41,049 nucleotides of DNA, taken from an uncultured Sneathia sp. Its GTDB lineage: Bacteria > Fusobacteriota > Fusobacteriia > Fusobacteriales > Leptotrichiaceae. Position numbers and translations under genes: made by a program. Position 1 is the stretch's first letter. Every line of letters starts with the position of its first letter. Positions 17,299 through 26,150 of this stretch are shown here, one piece after another. The stretch is taken from positions 1 through 41,049 of the forward strand of contig CABURZ010000001.1 of NCBI GenBank assembly GCA_902494065.1, read 5' to 3'. The notes beneath the pieces are model-generated. The model was not told where the DNA came from, made no database searches, and was given only the letters and a program-made list of their open reading frames with translations.

Positions 17299-19137
17299 AT
17301 GAACACACAAAAAATTAATTATGATCTTAGAATTTATGCAATAGACAAACTTTTTTATACAGATAAAAAGTTAGGTCCCATTTATACCCCCAAAAAAACT
17401 ACTTTCAACGTTTGGGCTCCTACTGCAACTGAAGTTAATATTATTGAATATAAGGAAAATAATAACATAATTTTACATCCCATGACAAAAAGTAGTGATG
17501 GTGTTTTTAGTACAACTATAAGCGGTAATTTAGATGGCTTTATATACGACTATCAAATTAAATTTGATAACGTTGTAAACATTGCAATAGACCCTTATGC
17601 ATACGCCACAACCGCAAATAGTGAACATGGTGTAGTAATAAATTTAGCCAAAACTAATCCTAGAAAATTTGAAAGATTAGATTCTTTTAGCTCACCTGCT
17701 GATGCAATAATTTATGAAATGAGCGTAAGAGATTTTACTAGTGATGAAAATGCTAAATTTAAATATCCTAGCAAATTTTTAGGAATATGTGAAAATAGAT
17801 CCATTAAATACTTAAAAAAACTTGGAATTACACATGTACAATTAATGCCTATATATGATTTTAGTAGTGAATCTGTTGATGAATTAGACCCTACAAAGAA
17901 ATATAATTGGGGATATGATCCTGTAAACTACAACACCGTTGAGGGAGCTTTTTCTACAGACCCTATAACTCCAGCTGTAAGAATAAAAGAATTAAAAAAA
18001 TTAATAAAAACTCTACATGATAATGGTATACGTGTAATAATGGATGTAGTTTATAACCATGTTTATGATGCAATGCAACATAGTTTTGAAAAAATAGTTC
18101 CAAACTATGCTTTTAGAAAAGATGAATTAGCTAATTTTTCTAATGGAACTGCATGTGGGAATGATGTTGCAAGTGATCATTTAATGATAAGAAAATATAT
18201 TGTTGATAGTGTTTGCTTTTGGGCTAACGAATATAAGTTAGATGGATTTAGATTTGATTTGATGGGCATACTTGATATAGATACAATGAATGAAATTAGA
18301 AAAAAATTAGATGAAATTGACAAAGGTATCATAATATTGGGTGAAGGTTGGCATTTAAATACTGATTTAGAAAAATCAAAAATGGCAACACAAACAAATG
18401 CTAAAAAACTAGATAGAATAGCTTTCTTTAATGATGATATTAGAAATGATTTAAAAGGAGCTTCATTTGATGAATTGACAAGAGGGTTTGTAAATTCTTG
18501 GAATGAAAAAAAGAAAAGCTTAGTTAATTCTATAAAAGGTGGTATAGGACTTTATTCATACAAAAATCCAACGCAAGTAGTTCAATATGTAGAAGCTCAT
18601 GATGATTATACTTTATTTGATCAACTGAGCATAGTTTGCGAAAAAGATAATATTAATAATATTAAAAAAATGCATAAAATGGCGACATCACTAGTTCTAT
18701 TATCACAAGGAATACCTTTTATACATTCTGGACAAGAGTTTTTTAGAACAAAACAAAAAATAAAAAACACATACAAGTCTAGTGATAAAATAAATAAATT
18801 TGATTGGAAAGAAGCAAAAAAAAATAAAGCATACATACAGTATGTTTCTGAATTAATTAATTTTAGAAAAGAAAATGCACTATTTAGACTTAGAACTTTT
18901 GATGAAGTACAAAAACAATTTAAATTGCTTAAATTTTCAAAAAACTTTATTTCATATGAATTGGGAAATAAGTTTTTAATACTAGCAAATTCTTCAAAAA
19001 AAACTAAGACAATTTCACTTAATGGAAGATATCGTGTAGTTGCTTCAAATTATAAATTTTTAAAAGAAGAAAAAATCATAGATTATAAAGCTAATATAAC
19101 CTCAATGAATTTAATAATTTTAGAAAAAATTGTATAG
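17299..19137 (+). CDS. pulA: Pullulanase type I (glycogen debranching, GH13)
   Basis: Hydrolyses alpha-1,6 branches in glycogen or pullulan. In 612 residues it has an N-terminal CBM48-like region (TFNVWAPTATEVNII), the pullulanase signature YNWGYDPVNYN, and the GH13 catalytic set: nucleophile Asp in GFRFDLMGILD (about 318), acid Glu in ILGEGWH (about 349) and the transition-state Asp in EAHDDYTLFDQL (about 434). There is no signal peptide, so it acts on internal glycogen or imported maltodextrin. The C-terminal beta domain is short. AGAAAGGCAATT precedes the ATG. Transcription ends at the 53-bp palindromic terminator at 19139-19191. Confidence 0.92.
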   Translation: MNTQKINYDLRIYAIDKLFYTDKKLGPIYTPKKTTFNVWAPTATEVNIIEYKENNNIILHPMTKSSDGVFSTTISGNLDGFIYDYQIKFDNVVNIAIDPYAYATTANSEHGVVINLAKTNPRKFERLDSFSSPADAIIYEMSVRDFTSDENAKFKYPSKFLGICENRSIKYLKKLGITHVQLMPIYDFSSESVDELDPTKKYNWGYDPVNYNTVEGAFSTDPITPAVRIKELKKLIKTLHDNGIRVIMDVVYNHVYDAMQHSFEKIVPNYAFRKDELANFSNGTACGNDVASDHLMIRKYIVDSVCFWANEYKLDGFRFDLMGILDIDTMNEIRKKLDEIDKGIIILGEGWHLNTDLEKSKMATQTNAKKLDRIAFFNDDIRNDLKGASFDELTRGFVNSWNEKKKSLVNSIKGGIGLYSYKNPTQVVQYVEAHDDYTLFDQLSIVCEKDNINNIKKMHKMATSLVLLSQGIPFIHSGQEFFRTKQKIKNTYKSSDKINKFDWKEAKKNKAYIQYVSELINFRKENALFRLRTFDEVQKQFKLLKFSKNFISYELGNKFLILANSSKKTKTISLNGRYRVVASNYKFLKEEKIIDYKANITSMNLIILEKIV

Positions 19138-19138
19138 T

Positions 19139-19191
19139 TTCGTTTCATTTTGAAACGCAAAATGCAACGTAAAATTTTACGTTGCATTTTT
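19139..19191. terminator. Palindromic terminator after pulA, copy 1 of 53-bp direct repeat
   Basis: Two hairpins in series. CGTTTCA (19141-19147) pairs with TGAAACG (19151-19157). Then comes a 32-base perfect palindrome, 19159-19174 with 19175-19190 (core arm GCAACGTAAAA), ending in a T7 tract. It can terminate in both directions. A copy differing at one base lies at 20485-20537, on the far side of the AlbA_2 gene. Confidence 0.85.
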
Positions 19192-19210
19192 TTAAATATA
19201 ATCGTATAAT
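19182..19210 (+). promoter_or_regulatory. AlbA_2 promoter whose -35 lies inside the terminator
   Basis: TTGCAT (19182-19187) and a perfect TATAAT (19205-19210) are separated by 17 bases. The -35 is the 3' arm of the pulA terminator, so the repeat copy supplies half the promoter of the inserted gene. GAGGTG and the ATG follow at 19225 and 19237. Confidence 0.6.
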
Positions 19211-19236
19211 TTAGTAATAAAAAAGAGGTGATATAC

Positions 19237-20484
19237 ATGAGAGAATCATATACTTTAGAATTTAAAGAAAACATTACAAATACATTTTTAAAAACTGTTT
19301 CAGCTTTTGCGAATTATCATGGTGGGATTATAAAATTTGGAATAAATGATAAAGGTGAAAAAATTGGAGTAAGTAATCCAACTAAAATAGTATTAGATAT
19401 TGAAAATAAAATTAATGATTCTATAAAGCCTATACCTAATTACAGATTGGAAATTGAAGAAAATAATATAATTAATCTAATAATAGAAAACAGTCCATAT
19501 AAACCGTATTTTTATAAAGGAAAAGCCTATAAAAGAAGCGATACTGCTACAATAGAAATGGATCAACTAGAACTAAAGAGATTAATTTTATTAGGATCTA
19601 ATACAAATTTTGAGGAATTAGAGTACGATGATAATTTAACATTTTCATATTTGCAAAAAAAATTCAGTAAAGAATTAAATATTGAAAACATAAATGATGA
19701 TATTTTAAGAACTTTAGGATTTTATACAAAAAATAAAAAATTTAATAATGCAGCTGCCCTTATAAGCGATACTAATAAATTCCCAGGTATTGATATGATA
19801 AAATTTGGAGAAAATTTTAATGAAATAAATGATAGATACATTATTGAAAATGTTTCAATATTAAAACAATATGATAAAGCTACTAGTTTTTATAAAAAAT
19901 ATTATCAAAAAGAAATAATAAAAGGCATAAAGCGTGAAACTGTATCAAAAATACCTGAAGAAGCTTTTAGAGAAACTATAGCAAACGCAATAGTACATAG
20001 AAGTTGGGATATAAGCAACAACATAAAAGTTGCTTTTTATGACGATAAAATTGAAGTGATTTCTCCCGGAACCCTCCCTTCTGATCTCAGCGAAAAAGAA
20101 TATTTAAACAATACCATCTCAAGCTTAAAAAATCCTATTATAGCAAATGTATTTTTTAGGTTAAAATATATAGAAAAATTTGGAACAGGAATAAAAAGAA
20201 TAATAGAATCATATAGAGATGCTACATTAAAACCTATTTTTCAAATACTAGATAACTATATTTCTGTAACTTTGCCTATAATTTCATATAAATACAATGT
20301 TACAACAGATGAAAAAATAATAATAGATTTTATAGAAAATAAAAAAGAATTATCAAGTGGAGAATTGGTTAATTTAACAACTTTTAATAAAAGTAAAGTG
20401 ATACGATTATTAAATAAATTAATTCAAAAAAAATATATAAAAACAATAGGTGTTGGAAGAAGTACAAAATACAAATTGTTCTAA
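19237..20484 (+). CDS. AlbA_2 (Schlafen-like) RecG-type putative regulator, intact
   Basis: 415 residues. The N-terminal AlbA_2 domain shows YTLEFKENITN, SAFANYHGGIIKFGINDKGEK and YKPYFYKGKAYKRSDT. The middle domain has the RecG-C-like ATPase motifs FRETIANAIVHRSWD, IEVISPGTLP and EKFGTGIKRIIESYRD. A C-terminal winged helix (about 360-415) reads ELVNLTTFNKSKVIRLLNKL. Start at ATG 19237 because GAGGTG lies just before it; a GTG nine bases upstream overlaps that site. Such proteins are treated as transcription-associated or defence-related, but the biochemical role is unsettled. The gene is a one-gene cassette bracketed by a duplicated terminator, and is the only intact one of three AlbA_2 genes in the window. 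Confidence 0.85.
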   Translation: MRESYTLEFKENITNTFLKTVSAFANYHGGIIKFGINDKGEKIGVSNPTKIVLDIENKINDSIKPIPNYRLEIEENNIINLIIENSPYKPYFYKGKAYKRSDTATIEMDQLELKRLILLGSNTNFEELEYDDNLTFSYLQKKFSKELNIENINDDILRTLGFYTKNKKFNNAAALISDTNKFPGIDMIKFGENFNEINDRYIIENVSILKQYDKATSFYKKYYQKEIIKGIKRETVSKIPEEAFRETIANAIVHRSWDISNNIKVAFYDDKIEVISPGTLPSDLSEKEYLNNTISSLKNPIIANVFFRLKYIEKFGTGIKRIIESYRDATLKPIFQILDNYISVTLPIISYKYNVTTDEKIIIDFIENKKELSSGELVNLTTFNKSKVIRLLNKLIQKKYIKTIGVGRSTKYKLF

Positions 20485-20537
20485 TTCGTTTCATTTTGAA
20501 ACGCAAAGTGCAACGTAAAATTTTACGTTGCATTTTT
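20485..20537. terminator. Palindromic terminator after the AlbA_2 gene, copy 2 of 53-bp direct repeat
   Basis: It matches 19139-19191 at 52 of 53 positions; the difference (A to G at 20508) breaks only the outer part of the long palindrome. It begins at the first base after the AlbA_2 stop codon. Between here and 20697 the sequence is AT-rich and I see no gene. Confidence 0.85.
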
Positions 20538-20674
20538 AGTAAAACAAAATAATTTTTTCAGTTATTTTTATTCACCATATCAAAAAGCCTTTTAATTTAA
20601 CACTTCATTTTTAAACACTTTTTTCAGTTCGATTTTTTCGTCACAAAATAACGCAGTATTTTCGGGATATTTAA

Positions 20675-20726
20675 TTTGATAGTCAAACTATTTTGTCTTG
20701 AAAAAAATAACATAAAGTGTTAAAAT
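20675..20726 (+). promoter_or_regulatory. Promoter of the metal-transport operon with candidate operator
   Basis: TTGAAA (20698-20703) and TAAAAT (20721-20726) are 17 bases apart and point at the operon. Directly upstream are overlapping small inverted repeats: TTTGA with TCAAA (20675-20679 and 20683-20687) and ATAGT with ACTAT (20679-20683 and 20687-20691). A metal-sensing repressor site (Fur/Zur or DtxR/MntR type) would be expected in this position, but the sequence does not match a consensus I can name. Confidence 0.5.
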
Positions 20727-20735
20727 TATTGAAGA

Positions 20736-21323
20736 TTGGTGGTGATTATTATAAAACAAGAATTAATCAAACCTGCAAGTCCACGAACTGAAACTATTGC
20801 AGTACTTACAACTATTGTTTTTTTAGTTTTATTTGCAGGTATTTTATTGCATTTTACAAATTCAAAAAAATATACGAAAGAAGTCTCGGCTTCACAAATT
20901 TCTAGTATAACATTAAATAATGAGGAAATTTCTATTTTTGCAAATTTAGGAATTTTTGCACAAGAGTATAAGACACTCTCAGAAAGTTACAAAGATTTAA
21001 GCCCTAAAGTTTTAGACGAAGAACTTTTCTATCCGCCTTTTACTAAAGACGCTACATGGGGAGATTCTGGTAAACATAAATGGGAGTTTTTTACACATGA
21101 TAACTTTATTTACTACGTTGGTATAAGCCAAAATAAAAATATTGCTGGTGATTTTGCACTAATAATTGATAAAAAAACATATAAATACACAATTAGATAT
21201 TCTAAAGATTTTAAAGAATATAGCAAACTAGAAAAAGATAAGCATTCACTAGCTCATGCTATAAATAAATTAAAAGAAGTCATTGCATATACTGGTGACG
21301 ATTTAATGAAAGAATCGAGATGA
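20736..21323 (+). CDS. Membrane-anchored accessory protein of metal ABC transporter (DUF6162-like)
   Basis: 195 residues with one transmembrane segment (about 22-42, TIVFLVLFAGILLHF) and a periplasmic remainder. It heads an operon for a metal ABC transporter; anchored proteins of this shape (tentatively DUF6162) occur next to zinc-type transporters in other Gram-negatives. The start is unclear: GGTGGTGA (20738-20745) looks like the ribosome binding site, which would put initiation on ATT or ATA at 20745-20753. Otherwise TTG 20736 or GTG 20739/20742 are used. The conserved-looking part begins KQELIKPASPRTETIAVL. Its exact role (metal handover or assembly) is unknown. Confidence 0.65.
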   Translation: MVVIIIKQELIKPASPRTETIAVLTTIVFLVLFAGILLHFTNSKKYTKEVSASQISSITLNNEEISIFANLGIFAQEYKTLSESYKDLSPKVLDEELFYPPFTKDATWGDSGKHKWEFFTHDNFIYYVGISQNKNIAGDFALIIDKKTYKYTIRYSKDFKEYSKLEKDKHSLAHAINKLKEVIAYTGDDLMKESR

Positions 21324-21330
21324 AATTAAA

Positions 21331-22233
21331 ATGAAAAAAATTAAAACCTTTATTATTTTATTCTCAACACTTTTGTGTTCTGTTCTAACTTTTGCTAAAC
21401 CTAAAGTTGGTGTTACTTTATTACCCATTTATAGTTATGTTGCAAATGTTGTAAAAGACAAAATGGAAGTAGTTCCAGTAATACCTGGAAATGTTGATAT
21501 ACACTCATACCAACCAACTACAAAAGATATTAAAAAATTAACTGATTTAGATTATATAGTTATTAATGGAATAGGTCATGATGAATTCGTAAAACCTATG
21601 ATAAGAACAGCTAAAAAAAATAATAAAAAACTAAAAATAATAAACGCAAATGCACAAACATCTATTATGAATACAGCTGGTCAAAAAAGAGGTGGCGTAA
21701 AAAATCCTCATACCTTCATTTCTATAACACAAAGCATACAACAAGTTCAATACATAGCAAAAACTTTAGGAAACCTAGATCCAGCAAACAGAAACTTCTA
21801 CAATAAAAATGCTCAAATTTACATAAATAGATTAAGAGCATTAAAAAATAGAGAAGTTAAAAAAGTTAGAGGATACAATGTATCTAACGTAAAAGTTGCA
21901 ACAACTCATGCGGGTTATGACTACTTATTAAATGAATTTGGATTAACAGTAAGCCTTGTAATAGAACCTGCTCATGCACAAGCTGCTAATGCAAATGATT
22001 TAAAATATGCAATAAACCAAATAAAAAATCGTAAAATTGCCATTTTATTCGATGAAGAAGGTGGAAACCATAAGAATGCACAAACATTACATAATGCAAC
22101 AGGTATAACAATTGCAAGATTATCACATATGACTCGTGGTAACTATACTCCACAAGCTTTTGAAATCTTTATAAAACATAATTTAGAAAATGTATCAAAT
22201 GCACTAATTAATGCTGCGAAAGGTAGAAGATGA
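21331..22233 (+). CDS. Metal ABC transporter substrate-binding protein (ZnuA/TroA-like)
   Basis: 300 residues with a Sec signal (IKTFIILFSTLLCSVLTFA). The cluster A-I binding protein has plausible metal ligands: His in DIHSYQPTTKD (about 58), His in NPHTFIS (about 126), His in TTHAGYDYLLNEFG (about 192) and acidic residues in DEEGGNHK (about 240). There is no His-rich loop, which is usual in zinc-specific forms, so zinc or manganese are both possible. The stop TGA overlaps the ATG of the ATPase gene (ATGA). The long helix linking the lobes is consistent with the family. Confidence 0.88.
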   Translation: MKKIKTFIILFSTLLCSVLTFAKPKVGVTLLPIYSYVANVVKDKMEVVPVIPGNVDIHSYQPTTKDIKKLTDLDYIVINGIGHDEFVKPMIRTAKKNNKKLKIINANAQTSIMNTAGQKRGGVKNPHTFISITQSIQQVQYIAKTLGNLDPANRNFYNKNAQIYINRLRALKNREVKKVRGYNVSNVKVATTHAGYDYLLNEFGLTVSLVIEPAHAQAANANDLKYAINQIKNRKIAILFDEEGGNHKNAQTLHNATGITIARLSHMTRGNYTPQAFEIFIKHNLENVSNALINAAKGRR

Positions 22234-22922
22234 TAAAAGGAATACAAATTGATATTAAAAATCTTAATTTAAATTTAGGTAATACGCATATTTTAGATAA
22301 TATCAACCTTTCTTTTGAAAAAGGAAAAATACACTGTTTAATAGGCCCTAACGGCGGAGGAAAAACATCTCTTATACGTTGTATATTAGGTCAAGTCCCT
22401 TATGATGGTGAGATTATCTTTCAATTTGAAAAAGATAAAAAAATAGGATATGTCCCACAAGTTATGGAATTTGAAAGAACTCTTCCTATAACGGTAGAAG
22501 ACTTTTTAATGCTGTGTTATCAAACAAGTCCTGCATTTTTAGGTGTTACTAAAAAAAATAAAACATATTTCAACAAAATTTTAGAAGAAGTAGGTCTAAG
22601 TGATAAAAGAAAAAGATTATTAGGTAATTTATCAGGGGGAGAATTACAAAGATTACTATTAGCTCAAGCCATTAACCCTCGACCTAATCTCCTAATTTTA
22701 GATGAACCATTTACGGGTATAGATGCTGTAGGTGAACAATATTTTATGAATGTAATAGATACACTAAAAAATGAAGGAGTTACAATCCTTTGGATACACC
22801 ATAATTTAAAACAAGTAAAAAAAGTAGCTGACACTGTTACTTGTATTAAAAAACAAGTTTTCTTTAGCGGTGATCCTAAAGTAGAACTTACAGATGAAAA
22901 AATACTGGATATTTACGTATAG
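22230..22922 (+). CDS. Metal ABC transporter ATP-binding protein
   Basis: 230-residue ATPase subunit. Walker A is GPNGGGKTSLIRC, the Q-loop lies in IGYVPQVMEF, the signature is LSGGELQRLLLAQAI, Walker B is LLILDEPFTGID and the switch His is in WIHHNL. Length and order are typical of ZnuC/TroB-type subunits. It is translationally coupled to the binding-protein gene by a 4-base overlap and followed 11 bases later by the permease. Confidence 0.92.
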   Translation: MIKGIQIDIKNLNLNLGNTHILDNINLSFEKGKIHCLIGPNGGGKTSLIRCILGQVPYDGEIIFQFEKDKKIGYVPQVMEFERTLPITVEDFLMLCYQTSPAFLGVTKKNKTYFNKILEEVGLSDKRKRLLGNLSGGELQRLLLAQAINPRPNLLILDEPFTGIDAVGEQYFMNVIDTLKNEGVTILWIHHNLKQVKKVADTVTCIKKQVFFSGDPKVELTDEKILDIYV

Positions 22923-22933
22923 AGGAGATAGGA

Positions 22934-23818
22934 ATGTTAGAATTAATTAGAAATTTTTTCATGCACTTAGCTGAAATAGGTGCCTTACCAGAATATTTCA
23001 AGTATGCATTTGTAATAAATTCATTACTATCTGCCATATTTATAGGTCCTATACTTGGAGGATTAGGTACTATGGTGGTTACAAAAAGAATGGCCTTTTT
23101 CTCTGAATCTATAGGTCATGCTGCATTAACTGGTATTGCATTAGGTGTCTTATTTGGAGAACCTTATGAATCTCCGTATATAATGCTATTTACATACTGC
23201 ATAATTTTTGCAATATTAATAAATTTTACAAGAAATAGAACAATGATGTCATCTGATACCCTTATAGGAATATTTTTGTCTATTTCTATCGCTCTTGGTG
23301 GTTCACTTATAATATTTGTATCATCAAAAGTTAATACACATATGCTAGAAAGCGTTTTATTCGGATCAATTTTAACTGTGTCTGATAGAGATATAACTGT
23401 TTTATTCTTTTCTACAATACTTCTTATGATAATAGTTATACCTAATTTTAATAAAATGCTTCTATCAAGTTTTAATACAAATGTTGCTGTTGTTAAAGGA
23501 GTTCGTGTTAAATTATTAGAATACTTATTTATTCTTCTAATTACACTTGTCACAGTTTCATCAATTAAAATTATTGGAGCATCGTTGGTTGAAGCACTAT
23601 TTTTAATTCCTGCTGCAAGTGCTAAAAATTTATCTAGATCTATTAAAAGTTTCTTTTTCTATAGTATATTTTTTGCACTAATAAGCTGTATATTAGGAAT
23701 ATTGTTACCTTTATACTTTGATGTTACAATTCCATCAGGAGGTTCAATAATTTTAGTAGCTGCTATAATATTCTTTATAACAGTTATTATAAAAAACATA
23801 AAAAGGAGTTTAGTATGA
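22934..23818 (+). CDS. Metal ABC transporter permease (ABC-3 family)
   Basis: 294 residues with about eight hydrophobic membrane helices. The N-terminal region GPILGGLGTMVVTKRMAFFSESIGHAALTGIALG is the ABC-3 (ZnuB/TroC) hallmark. GAGGAGATAGGA precedes the ATG. The stop TGA overlaps the next ATG. It forms the inner-membrane channel with the ATPase at 22230. Confidence 0.92.
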   Translation: MLELIRNFFMHLAEIGALPEYFKYAFVINSLLSAIFIGPILGGLGTMVVTKRMAFFSESIGHAALTGIALGVLFGEPYESPYIMLFTYCIIFAILINFTRNRTMMSSDTLIGIFLSISIALGGSLIIFVSSKVNTHMLESVLFGSILTVSDRDITVLFFSTILLMIIVIPNFNKMLLSSFNTNVAVVKGVRVKLLEYLFILLITLVTVSSIKIIGASLVEALFLIPAASAKNLSRSIKSFFFYSIFFALISCILGILLPLYFDVTIPSGGSIILVAAIIFFITVIIKNIKRSLV

Positions 23819-24687
23819 AAAAGCTATTTTTATTAATCATTTTTTCTTGTTTTTTAAGCTTTTCAAAAAACTTAGTATTAACAAATACTCAAGTTACATA
23901 TAGCATAGGAAATGATTTAACAAAAAATACTAATATAGTTATAAAAGATGTATTTGAAACAAATGGAAGCATGAACTCAGATCAAACAAATACATTTAAA
24001 GAAGTTGATAAAAGCATTCTAAAAGATGCAAAAGCTATAATAGATTTACAAAGAGTATGGAATGATGACGTCTTATATGAACACGCAAGAAGAGAAAATA
24101 TACATGTTATAGAAATTGATGCAACATATTCATATCAAGATAATTCAAGTTTGGCTCTATTAACAGACACTTATCATGAAGGTGATAAAATCGGAGAAAT
24201 TAACCCATATACATGGCTTAATCTAAACAATTTATCTAAGATGTATAAAATAGTAGCTCACGATTTAAGTTTAATTTTTCCTGAAAACAAAGAAATAATA
24301 GAAAAAAACTTAAATGAATCTTTAGCTAATTTAGATAAAATTATAGACAAATACAATGATAGTTTAAATATAGATGGTGCTATATATACATCTGAAAGTT
24401 TAAATTACCTTATTAGCTTTTTAAATGTTTATAGTGATTTTGTAGATTATGAAAATATCACAAAAGATAATGTAGTAGAAATTATGAATAACAAAGGACT
24501 TAAAACTTTCATAACTGATAGACCTTTTAAAGCAGAAATCTTGAAAAAAATTAATGAAAATGGTGGTAAAGTTATTTTAATCAAAACTGGAGCTTTCCCA
24601 GAAGAAGATGAAAATGATGAAGAATTAATGAAAAAAGATGGATTATTAAATATAATTAACGACAATTTGAAAGAATTAAAAAAATAG
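23815..24687 (+). CDS. Second ZnuA-like binding protein lacking usual metal ligands
   Basis: 290 residues with a signal peptide (KKLFLLIIFSCFLSFS). The fold pattern follows the first binding protein: a segment INPYTWLNLNNLSKMYKIV aligns with the helix after NPHTFIS, and a C-terminal ITDRPFKAEILKKINENGG matches the second lobe. However the His of NPHTF is Tyr here, the region matching DIHSYQPT has no His (SMNSDQTNT), and the segment matching THAGYDYLL reads TSESLNYLI. At most the final acidic ligand (Asp in ITDRP) remains. It is coupled to the permease by a 4-base overlap. It may bind another ligand, act as a docking partner, or hold metal differently. Confidence 0.75.
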   Translation: MKKLFLLIIFSCFLSFSKNLVLTNTQVTYSIGNDLTKNTNIVIKDVFETNGSMNSDQTNTFKEVDKSILKDAKAIIDLQRVWNDDVLYEHARRENIHVIEIDATYSYQDNSSLALLTDTYHEGDKIGEINPYTWLNLNNLSKMYKIVAHDLSLIFPENKEIIEKNLNESLANLDKIIDKYNDSLNIDGAIYTSESLNYLISFLNVYSDFVDYENITKDNVVEIMNNKGLKTFITDRPFKAEILKKINENGGKVILIKTGAFPEEDENDEELMKKDGLLNIINDNLKELKK

Positions 24688-24696
24688 GAGGAAAAA

Positions 24697-25122
24697 ATGA
24701 AAAAATTTTTAGTTTTAATCTTATCAGTTTTTGCATCACTTTTAGTATTTGCTCATGCACCATTACTTGATGTAAATGAAGGAGAACAAGGTTATATAAT
24801 TATTCAAGGCGGTTTTTCTAATGGAGCAGATGCTACTGGAGTATTAATATATGTTTTAAAAGATAAAAACTATAACGGTACTGAAGAAGCATACGAAGGT
24901 AAAATGAAAATATTTGAAGGCAATCTTGAAAAAGGTGGAGAATTAGTATTACCTAAACCAAAAGGTAAATACATTGTAGTTTTTGATGCAGGTCCTGGAC
25001 ATGTTATAGAAAAAAAAGGTCCTAAATTAACTGATGCAGAAAAAGATGCATGGAAAAAAGCAATAGACAGTGATACAAAATTAGGTAAATGGAAAGATAA
25101 ATATATAGGTAATGTAAAATAA
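24697..25122 (+). CDS. Secreted Ig-like protein of the metal operon (NikK/NikL-like, tentative)
   Basis: 141 residues with a Sec signal (KKFLVLILSVFASLLVFA) followed directly by HAPLLDVNEG, so the mature N terminus would start with or near a His, a feature that can bind metal. The middle has beta-sandwich-like phrases GGFSNGADATGVLIYVL and GKYIVVFDAGPGHVIEKKGP, reminiscent of the DUF4198 periplasmic components of nickel and cobalt transporters. That likeness is from memory and is weak. AGGAGG precedes the ATG, 9 bases after the second binding protein. It closes the operon, with a terminator at 25128-25159. Confidence 0.65.
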   Translation: MKKFLVLILSVFASLLVFAHAPLLDVNEGEQGYIIIQGGFSNGADATGVLIYVLKDKNYNGTEEAYEGKMKIFEGNLEKGGELVLPKPKGKYIVVFDAGPGHVIEKKGPKLTDAEKDAWKKAIDSDTKLGKWKDKYIGNVK

Positions 25123-25127
25123 GGACA

Positions 25128-25169
25128 AAAGGCGGTATTTTCAATACTTGCCTTTTTTTGGTATAATAT
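25128..25169 (+). terminator. Terminator of the metal operon plus Bro-N promoter (repeat copy 1)
   Basis: AAGGCGGTATT (25129-25139) pairs imperfectly with AATACTTGCCTT (25143-25154) and is followed by T7. It is followed at once by TGGTATAAT (25159-25167), an extended -10. The 30 bases 25140-25169 recur exactly at 26155-26184. Confidence 0.65.
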
Positions 25170-25192
25170 AAATAAAAAAGGTTGATGTGAGA

Positions 25193-26062
25193 ATGAACGA
25201 AATAAAGTTATATGAAAATAAAAAAATCCGTTCTGTTTGGGACGAAGAAAAAGAAGAATGGTATTTTTCAGTAGTTGATGTAGTAAGAGTTCTAACAGAA
25301 AGTGAAAATCCTCAAGTATACTGGAGAGTGTTAAAAAAGAGATTAAAAGAGGAAGGAAACGAAACCGTTACAAATTGTAACGCTTTGAAAATGAAAGCAA
25401 CTGATGGGAAAATGCGTCTAACAGATATAGCTGATATGCAAGGAATATTCCGTATTATTCAATCTATTCCATCTCCCAAAGCAGATCCTTTTAAATTGTG
25501 GCTTGCTGAAGTAGGAAAAGATCGAATTGATGAAATTATCGATCCAGAACTGACCATTGACAGAGCATTAGAAACCTATTTTAAGAAAGGATATACACGT
25601 GAGTGGATAAATCAAAGATTACAAGCCATTCAAGTCAGAAAAGAGCTTACTGATGCTTGGGACAATCACGGAATCCAAAAAGGCATAGAATATGCAATAC
25701 TTACCGATGAAATCACAAAAGCATGGTCTGGAATGACAACAAGAGGTTATAAAAATCTGAAAGGGTTGAAAAAGGAAAACCTAAGAGATAATATGACTAC
25801 ACTTGAAATTGTTCTAAATATGCTTGCAGAAGCTACAACAACAGAACTTACTAAAACGACTAATCCACAAGGACTAGAAGAAAATAAGAAAGTTGCTAAA
25901 GAAGGAGGAAGTGTTGCAGGAAATGCAAGAAGAGAAATAGAACAAAAAATCGGAAAACCTGTAATTACTTCAAAAAATGCAGTAGATTTATCAAGATTGA
26001 TTGAAGATGTTGTAAAAGATCCCTTAAATAAAAAACAAGACAAAAAAGACGATACGGAATAA
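25193..26062 (+). CDS. Bro-N domain antirepressor-like protein
   Basis: 289 residues. The N-terminal Bro-N domain reads KIRSVWDEEKEEWYFSVVDVV, then VYWRVLKKRLKEEG and LTDIADMQGIFRIIQSIPS, with PFKLWLAEVGKDRIDEI closing it. The C-terminal part (about 120-289) is the companion domain seen in mobile-element antirepressors (KGYTREWINQRLQAIQVRKELTDAW). Prophage relatives control phage gene expression; here it stands alone. ATG 25193 is chosen over GTG 25187; neither has a strong ribosome binding site (AAAAGG at about 25176). Base composition is less AT-rich than the metal operon. It is bracketed by the 30-bp repeats at 25140 and 26155, pointing to recent insertion. Confidence 0.85.
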   Translation: MNEIKLYENKKIRSVWDEEKEEWYFSVVDVVRVLTESENPQVYWRVLKKRLKEEGNETVTNCNALKMKATDGKMRLTDIADMQGIFRIIQSIPSPKADPFKLWLAEVGKDRIDEIIDPELTIDRALETYFKKGYTREWINQRLQAIQVRKELTDAWDNHGIQKGIEYAILTDEITKAWSGMTTRGYKNLKGLKKENLRDNMTTLEIVLNMLAEATTTELTKTTNPQGLEENKKVAKEGGSVAGNARREIEQKIGKPVITSKNAVDLSRLIEDVVKDPLNKKQDKKDDTE

Positions 26063-26150
26063 AAAAGGTGTGTTGCACACAAATTAAAAAGAACAAAAAC
26101 TTGGTTTCAAGCTTTTAAATATTAACTTATAGATGATATGATAAAGTGCA

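Noticed and set aside
19139..20537. Insertion-sequence terminal repeats around the AlbA_2 gene
   Set aside because: The repeats are direct and self-palindromic, function as terminators, and no transposase lies between them.
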